Positions 37,253-46,144 of a stretch of 64,000 nucleotides of DNA are shown here, piece after piece (the stretch's first letter is position 1; each line of letters starts with the position of its first letter). Source of the stretch: Roseburia hominis (GTDB lineage Bacteria > Bacillota > Clostridia > Lachnospirales > Lachnospiraceae). The position numbers were made by a program, and so were the translations under genes. Location: the NCBI GenBank assembly GCA_040702975.1, contig CP159990.1, forward strand, positions 1,550,001 through 1,614,000, in the 5' to 3' direction. Under the pieces are notes generated by a model. That model was not told the DNA's origin. It searched no databases and saw only the letters and a list, made by a program, of their open reading frames with translations.

Positions 37253-37419
37253 TGATAGCGCTTTCATATAATTCGCTAAAAATACAATTTGTGCAAGAAA
37301 AAAGTTCACAAATTTGAGAAACGAAATTTGTGCAATATATCAGAAATAGTAAAAAAATCCAAAAAACAATTGACATTTAGCCCAAAAAAACTATAATCAA
37401 AAATATGAAAGCGCTTGCA
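37253..37419 (+). promoter_or_regulatory. Control region of the catabolic cluster: promoter with two LacI/CcpA-type operators
   Basis: Perfect TTGACA (37370-37375) and TATAAT (37392-37397) are 16 bp apart. TGAAAGCGCTTGCA (37406-37419) sits at the expected start point. A second site TGATAGCGCTTTCA (37253-37266) lies about 153 bp upstream. Both are palindromic LacI-type sites, each one mismatch from the CcpA cre consensus. Between them is the inverted repeat CACAAATTT/AAATTTGTG (37307-37332). This and the left riboswitch-tail copy account for the 428-bp gap before the transporter. Confidence 0.75.
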
Positions 37420-37447
37420 GAAAAAATAAAAATTAAGGAGGTCTATT

Positions 37448-38803
37448 ATGGAATATGTAATAGGAATTTTGTTACTGGTTTCTTTCTGTGGCTTGGTTGT
37501 ATATGCCGTGCGAGGTGGAAATCTTATGCTTGGAATTTTTGTGATGGCTATTATCTGGACGGTGCTCCCGATGCTCGGTAATATGTTTGTTACAAATCCA
37601 GAATTTATAGCAGCAAATCGGGAGGCAGTTAGTGTCACATGGACAGAGGCACTTCAGAAGGTATTTCAGAGCGGCCCGGAAGGCTGGGGTTCGGTGCTTG
37701 TCAATGTGGTATTCGGTGCATGGTTTGGAAGAGTTTTGATGAATACGGGAATTGCTTCCACACTGATTCGTACAACAACAGAGCTTGGCGGAGACAAGCC
37801 GGCAATTACATGTATTTTGCTTTGCGTAGTAACAACGGCATGTTTCTCGTCTATTTTCGGAGCCGGAGCAGTTGTGGCGATTGGAGTTATTGTACTTCCG
37901 ATTTTTATGTCGCTGGGTATTCCGAAGGTAGTAGCAACGTGTTCCTTCATGCTGAGTGTTGGAGCAGGAATGTTTGTAAATCCAGTTCTCTACGGACAGT
38001 ATTCTGCATTCTTCTTAGGAGAAGACGGAAAGACATTATATCCGTATGAGCAGCATGTATCCTGGGGAATATACGCACTGGCTATTCAAGTTGTTGTCGT
38101 TATTATTATGATTCTGGTCATGACAAGACAGAAAAAGGTACATAGCTGGGCGGCTACTGCACCAGTATCAAAGAAAAGCCGGCGTGGAGATAATGCACCG
38201 GGAATTGCCTTAATTGCACCGATCATTCCGGTTGTACTTCTTATTGTATTCAAGGTTCCGATTATTTTAGGGTTCATTATCGGAAGTTTCTACGCACTGT
38301 TTACTTGTAGAAAGATTAAGGGGTGGGCACAGACTTGCCGTATGATTAATAAAGATTTCTTTGATGGTGTTGTAGATACGGCTCCTCTGGTTGGATTTTT
38401 GTTAATGCTTCCCATGTTTAATAAAGCAGCAGAGCTTTGTGTTCCTTACTTTAATGCATTGCTTGGAGGGATTATTCCGAATAATACGCTGGTCATCAGC
38501 ATTGTATTTGCAGTGTTGGCACCGATTGGAATGTTCCGTGGACCATTTACACTGTTTGGCTGTGGTGCAGCAACACTTGGTATCTTAAAAGGTATTGGAT
38601 TTGCAACATCTTATCTTGCACCACTTATTATTATCCCGAGTACCGTTATGAACGTATCCTGCTGCATTACACAGTCCTGGATCGTATGGGGTGTAAATTA
38701 TACAAAAGTATCTACAAAAGAATATTTGAAGATCAGTACGGCTGTTGGTTGGATCATCTGTGTGATTCTCCAGGTTATGGTATATTTTATGTTCGGGCAA
38801 TAA
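37448..38803 (+). CDS. Multi-helix transporter of the ion transporter/GntP-citrate type
   Basis: Integral membrane protein of 451 aa with about 11-12 hydrophobic segments and no signal peptide. Stretches such as GAGAVVAIGVIVLPIFMSLGIPK and a second half with APIIPVVLLIVFKVPIILGF suggest the two-repeat ion transporter superfamily that takes up organic acids. The substrate cannot be read. It is the first gene after the operator-controlled promoter, followed 25 bp later by the hydantoinase-like gene, so it probably imports the cluster's substrate, perhaps a sugar acid. Confidence 0.75.
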   Translation: MEYVIGILLLVSFCGLVVYAVRGGNLMLGIFVMAIIWTVLPMLGNMFVTNPEFIAANREAVSVTWTEALQKVFQSGPEGWGSVLVNVVFGAWFGRVLMNTGIASTLIRTTTELGGDKPAITCILLCVVTTACFSSIFGAGAVVAIGVIVLPIFMSLGIPKVVATCSFMLSVGAGMFVNPVLYGQYSAFFLGEDGKTLYPYEQHVSWGIYALAIQVVVVIIMILVMTRQKKVHSWAATAPVSKKSRRGDNAPGIALIAPIIPVVLLIVFKVPIILGFIIGSFYALFTCRKIKGWAQTCRMINKDFFDGVVDTAPLVGFLLMLPMFNKAAELCVPYFNALLGGIIPNNTLVISIVFAVLAPIGMFRGPFTLFGCGAATLGILKGIGFATSYLAPLIIIPSTVMNVSCCITQSWIVWGVNYTKVSTKEYLKISTAVGWIICVILQVMVYFMFGQ

Positions 38804-38828
38804 GTAGTCTGCGATGGAGGAAAAGAGA

Positions 38829-40958
38829 ATGAGTGATAGAAAAGTAAGAATGGGAATTGATGTCGGCGGTACGCACACGAAAGCAGTTGCTATCGACAAT
38901 GCAACACAGCAGATTATCGGGAAATCTTCTGTAAAAACAACACATGATGATAAATATGGTGTGGCAACAGGTGTTGTGCAGGCATTTAAGAACTGCCTAA
39001 AAGAGAATCATATTGATCCGGAGGATGTTATCTTTGTGGCTCATAGTACAACTCAGGCTACCAATGCATTGATTGAAGGAGATGTGGCAAAGGTTGGAGT
39101 GATCGGAAGCTCTTTGGGTGGCTTAGAAGGTGTTTTGGCGAAAGCTCAGACGAAGCTTAAAGATATTGATTTGGGATCCGGAAGAAAGATCAGCATTTGT
39201 AATGCATTTATTAAAGAAAAGGATATGAATCATGATTCTATAAAAAAAGCAGCAGAAAAGTTAAAAGCAGAAGGAGCTCAGGTATTTGTTGCATCAGAAG
39301 CCTTTGGAGTAGATGATATGTCAAGTGAGAAGGCAATCTATGATGTAACAAAGGGCGAGATGGGTATGGAGACAAGTATTGCATCTGAAATTACTAAATT
39401 ATATGGCCTCACGAGAAGAACGAGAACTGCGGCAATTAATGCGAGTATCCTGCCTAAAATGCTCAACACTGCTAATTCTACGGAAGAAAGTGTGCGTTCC
39501 GCAGGAGTTAAAGTTCCGCTTATGATTATGCGCGGTGATGGCGGCGTTATGGAAATTAATGAGATGAAAAAACGTCCGGTATTAACAATGCTATCGGGAC
39601 CGGCAGCTTCGGTTATGGGGTCTCTTATGTATCTAAGAGCTTCTAATGGAGTCTACTTTGAAGTAGGAGGAACGACGACCAATATTGGAGTTATTAAAAA
39701 TGGACGACCGGCGATCGATTATTCTATCGTGGGAGGGCACAGAACGTATATTACATCTTTAGATGTGCGTGTCCTTGGAGTAGCGGGCGGAAGTATGATT
39801 CGTTTATCGAAGAATGGAGTTACAGATGTGGGTCCTCGCTCTGCACATATTGCAGGACTTGACTATGCAGTATTTACTCCGGAGGAGGAGATCGTTGATC
39901 CGCAACTTGAGTTATTCTCACCAAAAGAAGGTGATCCTGCAGATTATGTGGCAATCAGGTTAAAGAGTGGTAAGAGAATTACAATTACCAATTCATGTGC
40001 GGCAAATGTCCTTGGACTTGTAAAACCAGAGCATTTCTCTTATGGTAATGCAAATGCGGCAAGAAAGGCAATGAAACCAATTGCTGATTATCTTGGAGTT
40101 GCAGTGGAAGAGGTTGCAACGCAGATTCTTACAAGAGCGTACGAGAAAATCAGCCCGGTTATCCTGGAACTGGCAGAAAAATATAAATTAGAGCATGATC
40201 AGATTTCTTTGGTCGGTGTCGGCGGAGGCGCAACCTCTCTGATCGGTTTCTGCGCGCAGAAGATGAACATTAATTACAGTGTTCCTGAGAATGCGGAGGT
40301 TATTTCCTCCATCGGCGTGGCACTTGCTATGGTAAGAGATGTTGTAGAACGTGTTGTTCCGAATCCAACACCGGAAGATATCAGAAGCATTAAGCGGGAA
40401 GCAATTGATAAGGCAGTAGAAAGCGGGGCTTCTCCGGATACAGTGGAAGTGCATATTGAGATTGACCCGCAGACTTCAAAGCTCACTGCGATCGCGCTTG
40501 GTTCCACAGAAGTAAAGACTGCAGAGTTGATGTCTGAGTGCAGTGAAGAAGAAGCAAAAGAATTGGCGGCGGCAGATTTGAGAAGAGATAAAAAAGAGAT
40601 TGAACTTGTATGTCAGATTCCGAATTTTTATGTATATCAGGCAAAGGAAAAAGACAGAAATCCGCTTCGTATTTTAGATAAAAAGGGATTTATTAAAGTA
40701 CAGCGTACAGATGGAACAGCAGTTATAACAAAAGTTGCCTCCTATAGGAGTGTAGTGTCAAGATTATGGGAGGAACTGGCGATTTACAAAGCGGATGCAA
40801 TCTTAAGACCTGATTATTATGTGTGTGCTGGCGCTAGAGTAATGGATTTTAACGGCTCTGGTGAGTTGGAACAAATACTTATGCTTATGGATGTAGAGAT
40901 GCAGTCTATTGATCCGAACGAAGAAGTAGTCATTGTAGGTGCAAAGAGTCAGATATAA
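38829..40958 (+). CDS. Hydantoinase/oxoprolinase-family ATPase (HyuA-like)
   Basis: Protein of about 709 aa. The N-terminus RMGIDVGGTHTKAVAID is the ASKHA phosphate-binding motif, and GGTTTNIGVIKNGRP and GVGGGATSLIGF are the later nucleotide-binding segments. Relatives open cyclic amides (hydantoin, 5-oxoproline) or carboxylate ketones using ATP. The usual HyuB partner is absent. I start at 38829, with ggaggaaaagaga upstream; an in-frame ATG at 38814 overlaps that ribosome binding site. Coupling with a transporter and sugar-acid enzymes makes the substrate unusual and unknown. Confidence 0.85.
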   Translation: MSDRKVRMGIDVGGTHTKAVAIDNATQQIIGKSSVKTTHDDKYGVATGVVQAFKNCLKENHIDPEDVIFVAHSTTQATNALIEGDVAKVGVIGSSLGGLEGVLAKAQTKLKDIDLGSGRKISICNAFIKEKDMNHDSIKKAAEKLKAEGAQVFVASEAFGVDDMSSEKAIYDVTKGEMGMETSIASEITKLYGLTRRTRTAAINASILPKMLNTANSTEESVRSAGVKVPLMIMRGDGGVMEINEMKKRPVLTMLSGPAASVMGSLMYLRASNGVYFEVGGTTTNIGVIKNGRPAIDYSIVGGHRTYITSLDVRVLGVAGGSMIRLSKNGVTDVGPRSAHIAGLDYAVFTPEEEIVDPQLELFSPKEGDPADYVAIRLKSGKRITITNSCAANVLGLVKPEHFSYGNANAARKAMKPIADYLGVAVEEVATQILTRAYEKISPVILELAEKYKLEHDQISLVGVGGGATSLIGFCAQKMNINYSVPENAEVISSIGVALAMVRDVVERVVPNPTPEDIRSIKREAIDKAVESGASPDTVEVHIEIDPQTSKLTAIALGSTEVKTAELMSECSEEEAKELAAADLRRDKKEIELVCQIPNFYVYQAKEKDRNPLRILDKKGFIKVQRTDGTAVITKVASYRSVVSRLWEELAIYKADAILRPDYYVCAGARVMDFNGSGELEQILMLMDVEMQSIDPNEEVVIVGAKSQI

Positions 40959-40995
40959 AACAGACAGATTGAAATTGTCCTGTCAGGAGGTATTT

Positions 40996-41678
40996 ATGGA
41001 ATATTCAATGAAAGAAATGATTCATACATTGATGAAACTCAATGAGATACAGTGGGGCGGGTACGCATTTTATCATGAACCTCTGGAGAGAAAATTTACG
41101 GCAGAACAGAAAAAAGAATATATCTGCCGTGCAAATAGATGCGGCAAGGTGGAGGCAGAAAAACTCCGGGAGGAATATGCGGGATATTCCGTAGGTGAAA
41201 TGGCAAAGGCTCTTGGGTTTGACGTAAATACTCCTGACTTTCCTACGGGAGGGGGACATGTGGTATTCGCTCAGTATGTGGAGCCTGGAGAGATTACTAT
41301 ATTCAGAGACTGTATAGAAAAGGCTGAGATACTGATAAAGGAAGAAGGGCTGGAACATTTTTTAAAGAGATCAGTCTTGAAGATGTTCTGATCGCTCATG
41401 AGCTGTTTCACGGGATTGAGTATAAGAACAGAAAGCAGATTTATACCCAGATAGAAAAAGTAGAACTATGGAGAAGACCATTTTCTAATAAATCAAAAAT
41501 ATTGTGCTTAAGTGAGATGGCAGCGATGGCATTTGCAAAAGAATTGCTGGGAATGAGCTTTTCGCCGTATGTACTGGATGTGCTTCTGATGTATGGCTAT
41601 CATGCAGAGGCGGCACAGGCTTTATACGAAGAAATATTAGAAGCAGCAGGTATAAGGGAAAGGGGAAAAGAATGCTAA
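40996..41678 (+). pseudogene. HExxH-containing protein split by a -1 frame change (programmed frameshift or indel)
   Basis: The first frame runs 40996-41391 (131 aa, ggagg ribosome binding site) and stops soon after EEGLEHF. The -1 frame continues with KEISLEDVLIAHELFHGIEY, carrying a metallopeptidase-like HELFH, then a helical region ending at the TAA 41676-41678. That stop overlaps the next gene's ATG (41672), which supports the -1 frame being the real C-terminus. Joined, the protein is about 227 aa. The junction CAT TTT TTA AAG holds six T and the heptamer T TTT TTA. One missing T, or -1 slippage, joins the frames. I do not recognise the family, and it may be a zinc-dependent enzyme of the cluster. 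Confidence 0.65.
41358..41393 (+). other. Candidate -1 ribosomal frameshift site
   Basis: Slippery heptamer T TTT TTA (41358-41364) is in the correct phase, with zero-frame codons TTT TTA. A 6-bp inverted repeat GATCAG/CTGATC (41369-41374 with 41388-41393) begins 4 nt later. A purine-rich AAGGAAGAAGGG lies roughly 10-20 nt upstream, like the Shine-Dalgarno stimulator of dnaX. The stem is short, so an ordinary T-tract deletion is equally compatible. Confidence 0.4.
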
Positions 41679-42133
41679 CAGAAAGAAAGGATCAGCAAAG
41701 GACATATGATTATCTTGCACCCAAATTTCAAACGGCACTGACATTTCTGAGAGAGACAGATTTTTCGAAAATCTCTGAAGGGAAAATAGAAATTGACGGT
41801 GAGAATATCTTTGCTGAAATACAGGAATACACGACAAAACCACAAGAAGAATGCAGGTTTGAGTCGCACAGGAAATATTTTGATATTCAGTATATGGCAG
41901 AAGGGGAAGAATATTTTGGTTATATACCGGTAAAGGAACTTAAAGAGGATACGGGGTATGATGAGGAACGTGATCTTGAGTTCTATCAGATGCCAGAAAT
42001 AAATGGCAGAATTCATTTGAAAAAAGGTGACTATGCGATTGTATCACCGGATGATGGACATCGGCCAAGATGTATCGGAACAGCGCCATGTAAAGTAAAA
42101 AAAATTGTGGTAAAGGTAAAAGTTGATTTATAG
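41672..42133 (+). CDS. YhcH/YjgK/YiaL-family (DUF386) protein, probable sugar anomerase
   Basis: Cupin-like protein of 153 aa with family residues HRKYFDIQYMAEGEEYFGY and GDYAIVSPDDGHRPRC, including the conserved His residues. NanQ and EbgC relatives are sugar anomerases, and YiaL sits in an operon with a 3-keto-gulonate-6-P decarboxylase, a relative of the HPS here. Its ATG overlaps the end of the frame-shifted HExxH gene, implying coupling. It is the last gene of the transporter transcript. Confidence 0.88.
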   Translation: MLTERKDQQRTYDYLAPKFQTALTFLRETDFSKISEGKIEIDGENIFAEIQEYTTKPQEECRFESHRKYFDIQYMAEGEEYFGYIPVKELKEDTGYDEERDLEFYQMPEINGRIHLKKGDYAIVSPDDGHRPRCIGTAPCKVKKIVVKVKVDL

Positions 42134-42185
42134 CTCAATTACATAAAAAGGACTCTTTTTAAATACCGTGCACCCTTTGAAATGA

Positions 42186-42214
42186 TTGAAAATAATTGAA
42201 AATTTGTGTATGAT
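42186..42214 (+). promoter_or_regulatory. Promoter of the lacI-kdgK-hps-phi-eda operon
   Basis: TTGAAA (42186-42191) and TATGAT (42209-42214) are 17 bp apart, 39 bp before the LacI-family start. Confidence 0.6.
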
Positions 42215-42253
42215 AGTGACAAAGAAAACATGTACAATAGGGGACGGTAAATT

Positions 42254-43234
42254 ATGAATATATATGATGTGGCAAAAGAAGCAGGCGTGTCAATTACCAC
42301 TGTATCAAGAATGATCAATAATAAAGGTTATGTGAGCGAGAAAACAAGGAAAAAGATTCAGGATGTATTGGATAAGAATGAATATCAGCCGAGTGCTATT
42401 GCCAGAGGACTTGCTACAGGTTCCATGAAAACAGTGGCAATTGTTGTTGTGGACGTAAGAGTTCCGCATTATGCATTGACTTCCTATATTATGGAACAGC
42501 AGCTTTCTGAACTTGGGTATATGGTCTTAGTATGCAATACAGGAGAGGATAAAGAAGAATGCAGAAAATATCTGCATATATTGGCAGAACGAAAGGTAGA
42601 TGGCATTATTCTGGTGGGATCGGTGTTTAACCGACTGTGTGATGACGATACCTTGAATCTTTTAGAGGATATTCCGATTGTGATGGCTAATGGGAAAATT
42701 GATCGTCCTAATATTTATTCGGTGTTTGTAGACGAAGCTTACGGCATAGAGCTGGCGGTGCATCATATGTATGAAAGAGGACGCAAGAAAATTGCTTATG
42801 TGATAGATAAAGATACTGAGTCAGCCGAGAGGAAGCGGGAAGGGTTTTTAAGGGAGATGAAAAAACTTGGATATAACACCCCGGAAAAGGATGTGTATCA
42901 GACACCGTACGGGCTGGAAGGAGGAGCAAAGGTCGCAGAAATATTAAGGGAAAAAGGGTATGATGCGGCTGTGTTCGGAGAGGACCTTACAGCTGTAGGC
43001 GCTATGAATGCATGGAGAAGGATGGGAATAAGAATTCCAGAAGAGATGGCACTGTCAGGATGTAATAATTCTGAGTATTCTTATATCTGTAATCCACTTC
43101 TTACGACTGTAAATAATAAGGGAGAAGTATTGAGCAAACTTACAGTTCAGCTTCTCCGGGATGTAGTATTAAAGAAGAAAGAGCTGGCAACTTTGGTTGT
43201 GCTTCCCGAACTTGTTGTGAGGGAGACGACCTGA
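42254..43234 (+). CDS. LacI-family transcriptional regulator
   Basis: Repressor of 326 aa. The N-terminal helix-turn-helix and hinge are typical (MNIYDVAKEAGVSITTVSRM, then NEYQPSAIARGLATG). The rest is a periplasmic-binding-protein-like effector domain. Two palindromic TGA-AGCGCTT-CA sites in front of the transporter gene are good operator candidates. It leads an operon with KDG kinase, HPS, PHI and KDPG aldolase, so a sugar acid or its phosphate is the likely inducer. Confidence 0.93.
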   Translation: MNIYDVAKEAGVSITTVSRMINNKGYVSEKTRKKIQDVLDKNEYQPSAIARGLATGSMKTVAIVVVDVRVPHYALTSYIMEQQLSELGYMVLVCNTGEDKEECRKYLHILAERKVDGIILVGSVFNRLCDDDTLNLLEDIPIVMANGKIDRPNIYSVFVDEAYGIELAVHHMYERGRKKIAYVIDKDTESAERKREGFLREMKKLGYNTPEKDVYQTPYGLEGGAKVAEILREKGYDAAVFGEDLTAVGAMNAWRRMGIRIPEEMALSGCNNSEYSYICNPLLTTVNNKGEVLSKLTVQLLRDVVLKKKELATLVVLPELVVRETT

Positions 43235-43256
43235 CCTTACCGGAAAGGGAAGGATT

Positions 43257-44195
43257 ATGTCAGAAGTGATTTTATTTGGAGAGCCAATGGCGATGTTTGT
43301 AGCAAAGACGCCAGGAGCGCTTCACGAAGTAGAGGAATTTACAAGACTTCTTGCAGGAGCAGAAGTGAATGTAGCAATTGGACTTACAAGGCTGGGACAT
43401 AGCGTGTCCTATGTTACAAAATTAGGATATGATCCATTTGGGACTTATATTGAGAATAAACTGAAAGAAGAGGGAATTTTTGCACAGGTTACAAAAGATA
43501 AGAATCATTTTACAGGATATCAGTTAAAGAATAAGGTGTCCGAGGGAGATCCGGAAGTGTTTTATTTCCGCAAGAATAGCGCCGCTTCCTGCCTGTCTGA
43601 GGAAGATGTTGAAAAAGTAGATTTGGAAGGAGCGAAGGTACTGCATGTTACGGGGATACCGCCGGCTTTATCAAAAAGCACTAGGAGAGCCACATACCGC
43701 TTGATTGAGCGTGCAAGAAGGCATGGGATGTTAATAAGCTTTGATCCGAACCTTCGTCCGTCTTTGTGGGAGAGCAGGGAAGAGATGATTGAGGTGATTA
43801 ATGATATAGCTTCTAAGGCAGATATTGTTCTTCCGGGAACTGGGGAAGGCCTGGTGCTTATGGGAAGTGAGGAGCCAGAGAAAATTGCACAGTACTACCG
43901 TGAGAATGGAGCAAAAACTGTGATTGTTAAAGCGGGTGAAAAAGGAGCATATGTTTCATCAGAAGAAAAATGTGGCTATTATGAAGGATATAAGGTAGAA
44001 ACGGTGGTAGATACTGTTGGAGCCGGAGATGGATTTGCAGTAGGTGTACTGAGTGCATATTTGGAAAACATGACAATTGAGCAGATGGTGGACCGCGGAA
44101 ATGCAATTGGTTCTATCCAGGTCTCTGTAGCAAGTGATAATGAAGGGCTTCCCACAAAGGAAGAGCTTGAGCGTTACATGAAGGAGGCGAGATAG
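43257..44195 (+). CDS. kdgK: PfkB-family sugar kinase, probable 2-keto-3-deoxygluconate kinase
   Basis: Ribokinase-fold kinase of 312 aa. The anion-hole/catalytic motif VVDTVGAGDGFAVG is near the C-terminus and LLAGAEVNVAIGLTRLG near the N-terminus. SFDPNLRPSLW is typical of KDG kinases. A KDPG aldolase three genes downstream in the same operon supports the KDG assignment. Its stop is followed immediately by the hps ATG. Confidence 0.85.
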   Translation: MSEVILFGEPMAMFVAKTPGALHEVEEFTRLLAGAEVNVAIGLTRLGHSVSYVTKLGYDPFGTYIENKLKEEGIFAQVTKDKNHFTGYQLKNKVSEGDPEVFYFRKNSAASCLSEEDVEKVDLEGAKVLHVTGIPPALSKSTRRATYRLIERARRHGMLISFDPNLRPSLWESREEMIEVINDIASKADIVLPGTGEGLVLMGSEEPEKIAQYYRENGAKTVIVKAGEKGAYVSSEEKCGYYEGYKVETVVDTVGAGDGFAVGVLSAYLENMTIEQMVDRGNAIGSIQVSVASDNEGLPTKEELERYMKEAR

Positions 44196-44822
44196 ATGAG
44201 ACTTCAGGCAGCGATTGACAGAGTGAGCGCGGAACGTGCGGATGAACTTATTGATCTGATAGATGGATATGCAGATATTATTGAAGTCGGGACCTCCCTT
44301 ATTAAGGATTTTGGATTAGAAGGAAGTGTAAGGTATTTAAAGAAAAAGCACCCGGAGCAGTGTATTCTTGCAGACCTGAAAACATGTGATGAGGGAGAGT
44401 ATGAATTTCGCAAAGCATATGAAGAAGGGGCGGATATTCCGACTGTTATGGGATTTTCTTCTATCCCGACATTAAAAGCATGTCAGAAAGTGGCAGCAGA
44501 ATATAAAAAAGAATATATGATTGACCTCCTTGAAATTTCCGATGAGAAACTTAAGCAATTAAAAGAAGGATTTCCAGAGGCGATTTTTTGTGTACATCTT
44601 CCATCAGATAATGGGGGAGAGGGTCTGAAAGAGTTGACCGCGCATATGTGCGGTCAGCTAAAAGGAATTCAGAAAATTGCGGTTGCGGGCGGCATTACAT
44701 TGGATACGGTAGAGATTATGAAATGTGCAGGTGTAGATATTGTTATTGTCGGCGGAGCGATAAATAAAGCGAAAGACATTCAGGAAGCGGCAAAAGCATT
44801 TGCTGATGCAATTAGGAGGTAA
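44196..44822 (+). CDS. 3-hexulose-6-phosphate synthase (OMP decarboxylase superfamily)
   Basis: TIM-barrel protein of 208 aa. LQAAIDRVS, DIIEVGTSLI and the Asp-x-Lys-x-x-Asp motif in LADLKTCDEGEYE are HPS/KGPDC signatures, and VAVAGGI-type phosphate binding is seen in IAVAGGITLDTV. HPS condenses formaldehyde with ribulose-5-P or runs in reverse. Its homologue decarboxylates 3-keto-L-gulonate-6-P. The adjacent PHI gene favours HPS. It starts directly after kdgK, so it is translationally coupled. Confidence 0.85.
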   Translation: MRLQAAIDRVSAERADELIDLIDGYADIIEVGTSLIKDFGLEGSVRYLKKKHPEQCILADLKTCDEGEYEFRKAYEEGADIPTVMGFSSIPTLKACQKVAAEYKKEYMIDLLEISDEKLKQLKEGFPEAIFCVHLPSDNGGEGLKELTAHMCGQLKGIQKIAVAGGITLDTVEIMKCAGVDIVIVGGAINKAKDIQEAAKAFADAIRR

Positions 44823-44827
44823 ATGAT

Positions 44828-45370
44828 ATGGTTGATGTGTTACAGACCATTATGGGAGAAATCCATGATGTTATTGATAAAGTTAGTGAAGAAGAATTAC
44901 AGAAAGTAATCGGAAAACTGGAGAAGACGAAGAGAATATTTGTGGCAGGAGAGGGTCGGTCCGGTTTTAGTGCAAAAGGATTTGCGATGCGGCTTATGCA
45001 TCTTGGTTATACAGTATTTGTGGTTGGCGAGACGATTACACCCGCAGTTTCCGAAGGGGATATATTTATTGGTGTATCCGGTTCTGGTAAGAGCGCAAAT
45101 GTTGTGAATGATACAAAAAAGGCTGCAGAAAAAGGTTGTACGGTTATTGCAGTTACAAGCAAACCGGAATCGCCGCTGGCACAGCTTGCCGGGACAGTGC
45201 TTGTAATTCCGGGAACAGTAAAAGGTGATACGGGAGATGAAAGAGGTTCTGTGCAGCTTTTAAGTTCTCTTTTTGATCAGAGTCTTCATATTACGCTTGA
45301 TGCAGTGTGCTTATTGATCAGTTACCGGGATAATACGGCAAATGAGACAGCTACAAAGGCGCATTGGTAG
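44828..45370 (+). CDS. 6-phospho-3-hexuloisomerase (SIS domain)
   Basis: SIS-domain isomerase of 180 aa. The phosphosugar-binding segments are FVAGEGRSGFSAKGFAMRLMHLG and VSGSGKSANVVNDTKKA. PHI converts hexulose-6-P to fructose-6-P. The C-terminus SVQLLSSLFDQSLHITLDAVC is typical. It lies 6 bp after hps, the pairing seen in the ribulose monophosphate pathway. Confidence 0.88.
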   Translation: MVDVLQTIMGEIHDVIDKVSEEELQKVIGKLEKTKRIFVAGEGRSGFSAKGFAMRLMHLGYTVFVVGETITPAVSEGDIFIGVSGSGKSANVVNDTKKAAEKGCTVIAVTSKPESPLAQLAGTVLVIPGTVKGDTGDERGSVQLLSSLFDQSLHITLDAVCLLISYRDNTANETATKAHW

Positions 45371-45382
45371 GAGGCAGGGGAT

Positions 45383-46036
45383 ATGGAGAAGATGATAGAA
45401 AAGCTTCGCAGGTTGAGAATAATACCAGTTGTGAAGCTGGATGATGCCGAGGCTGCTGTACCTTTGGCAAAGGCGCTTACAGAAGGCGGACTGGCTTGTG
45501 CAGAGGTAACATTTAGGACGAACGCTGCTGTGGAGTCCATACGCAAAATGAAAAAAGCTTGCCCGCAGATGCTTGTAGGAGCGGGAACAGTGCTAAGTTT
45601 TGCACAAGTAGATGCTGCGATAGAGGTGGGAGCTGAGTTTATCGTAAGTCCCGGTCTCAATCCAAAAACAGTGCGCTATTGTCAGAAAAAGAATATACCG
45701 ATTTTTCCGGGAGTTGCAACTGCCAGTGAGATTGAGCAGGCATTGGAGTTAGGCCTTGATGTTGTGAAGTTCTTTCCGGCAGAGCCAAATGGAGGAATAA
45801 AAGCAGTGAAAGCATTAGCGGCACCTTATACGATGATGCAATTCATACCGACAGGTGGTATTAGTCCGGAAAATGTCAAGGAATATTTGGAGTTTGACAG
45901 AATTATAGCCTGTGGAGGTACATGGATGGTGAAGGAAAGTCTTGTAAAAGCAGGCAAATTTGATGAGATAAAAACTTTAACCCAGAATGTCGTCCGATTG
46001 TGCAGATTATATTCCGAAAATCAAGACAAAATTTGA
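45383..46036 (+). CDS. eda: KHG/KDPG aldolase
   Basis: Class I aldolase of 217 aa that splits 2-keto-3-deoxy-6-phosphogluconate into pyruvate and glyceraldehyde-3-P. IIPVVKLDDAEAAVPLAKAL, AEVTFRTNAAVESIR, GAGTVLSF and the Schiff-base Lys in DVVKFFPAEPNGG are family motifs; PTGGISPENV completes the site. It closes the five-gene LacI operon. No terminator is obvious after it, and the glycine-riboswitch promoter follows about 68 bp downstream. Confidence 0.93.
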   Translation: MEKMIEKLRRLRIIPVVKLDDAEAAVPLAKALTEGGLACAEVTFRTNAAVESIRKMKKACPQMLVGAGTVLSFAQVDAAIEVGAEFIVSPGLNPKTVRYCQKKNIPIFPGVATASEIEQALELGLDVVKFFPAEPNGGIKAVKALAAPYTMMQFIPTGGISPENVKEYLEFDRIIACGGTWMVKESLVKAGKFDEIKTLTQNVVRLCRLYSENQDKI

Positions 46037-46103
46037 TTCTGTTGCAAAACACATATAGATAAAATGAATAAGCATGACATTTTATTCAAAATAATTTCCC
46101 GGG

Positions 46104-46132
46104 TTGACATTTGGTTGTGCAATTTATATAAT
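46104..46132 (+). promoter_or_regulatory. Consensus promoter of the glycine riboswitch operon
   Basis: Perfect TTGACA (46104-46109) and perfect TATAAT (46127-46132) with 17 bp spacing. Confidence 0.88.
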
Positions 46133-46144
46133 ACAATCAATAGT

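Noticed and set aside
37020..46103. An integrative element with its own integrase
   Set aside because: No recombinase, transposase, relaxase or phage gene is visible; only the flanking riboswitch-tail repeat supports insertion.
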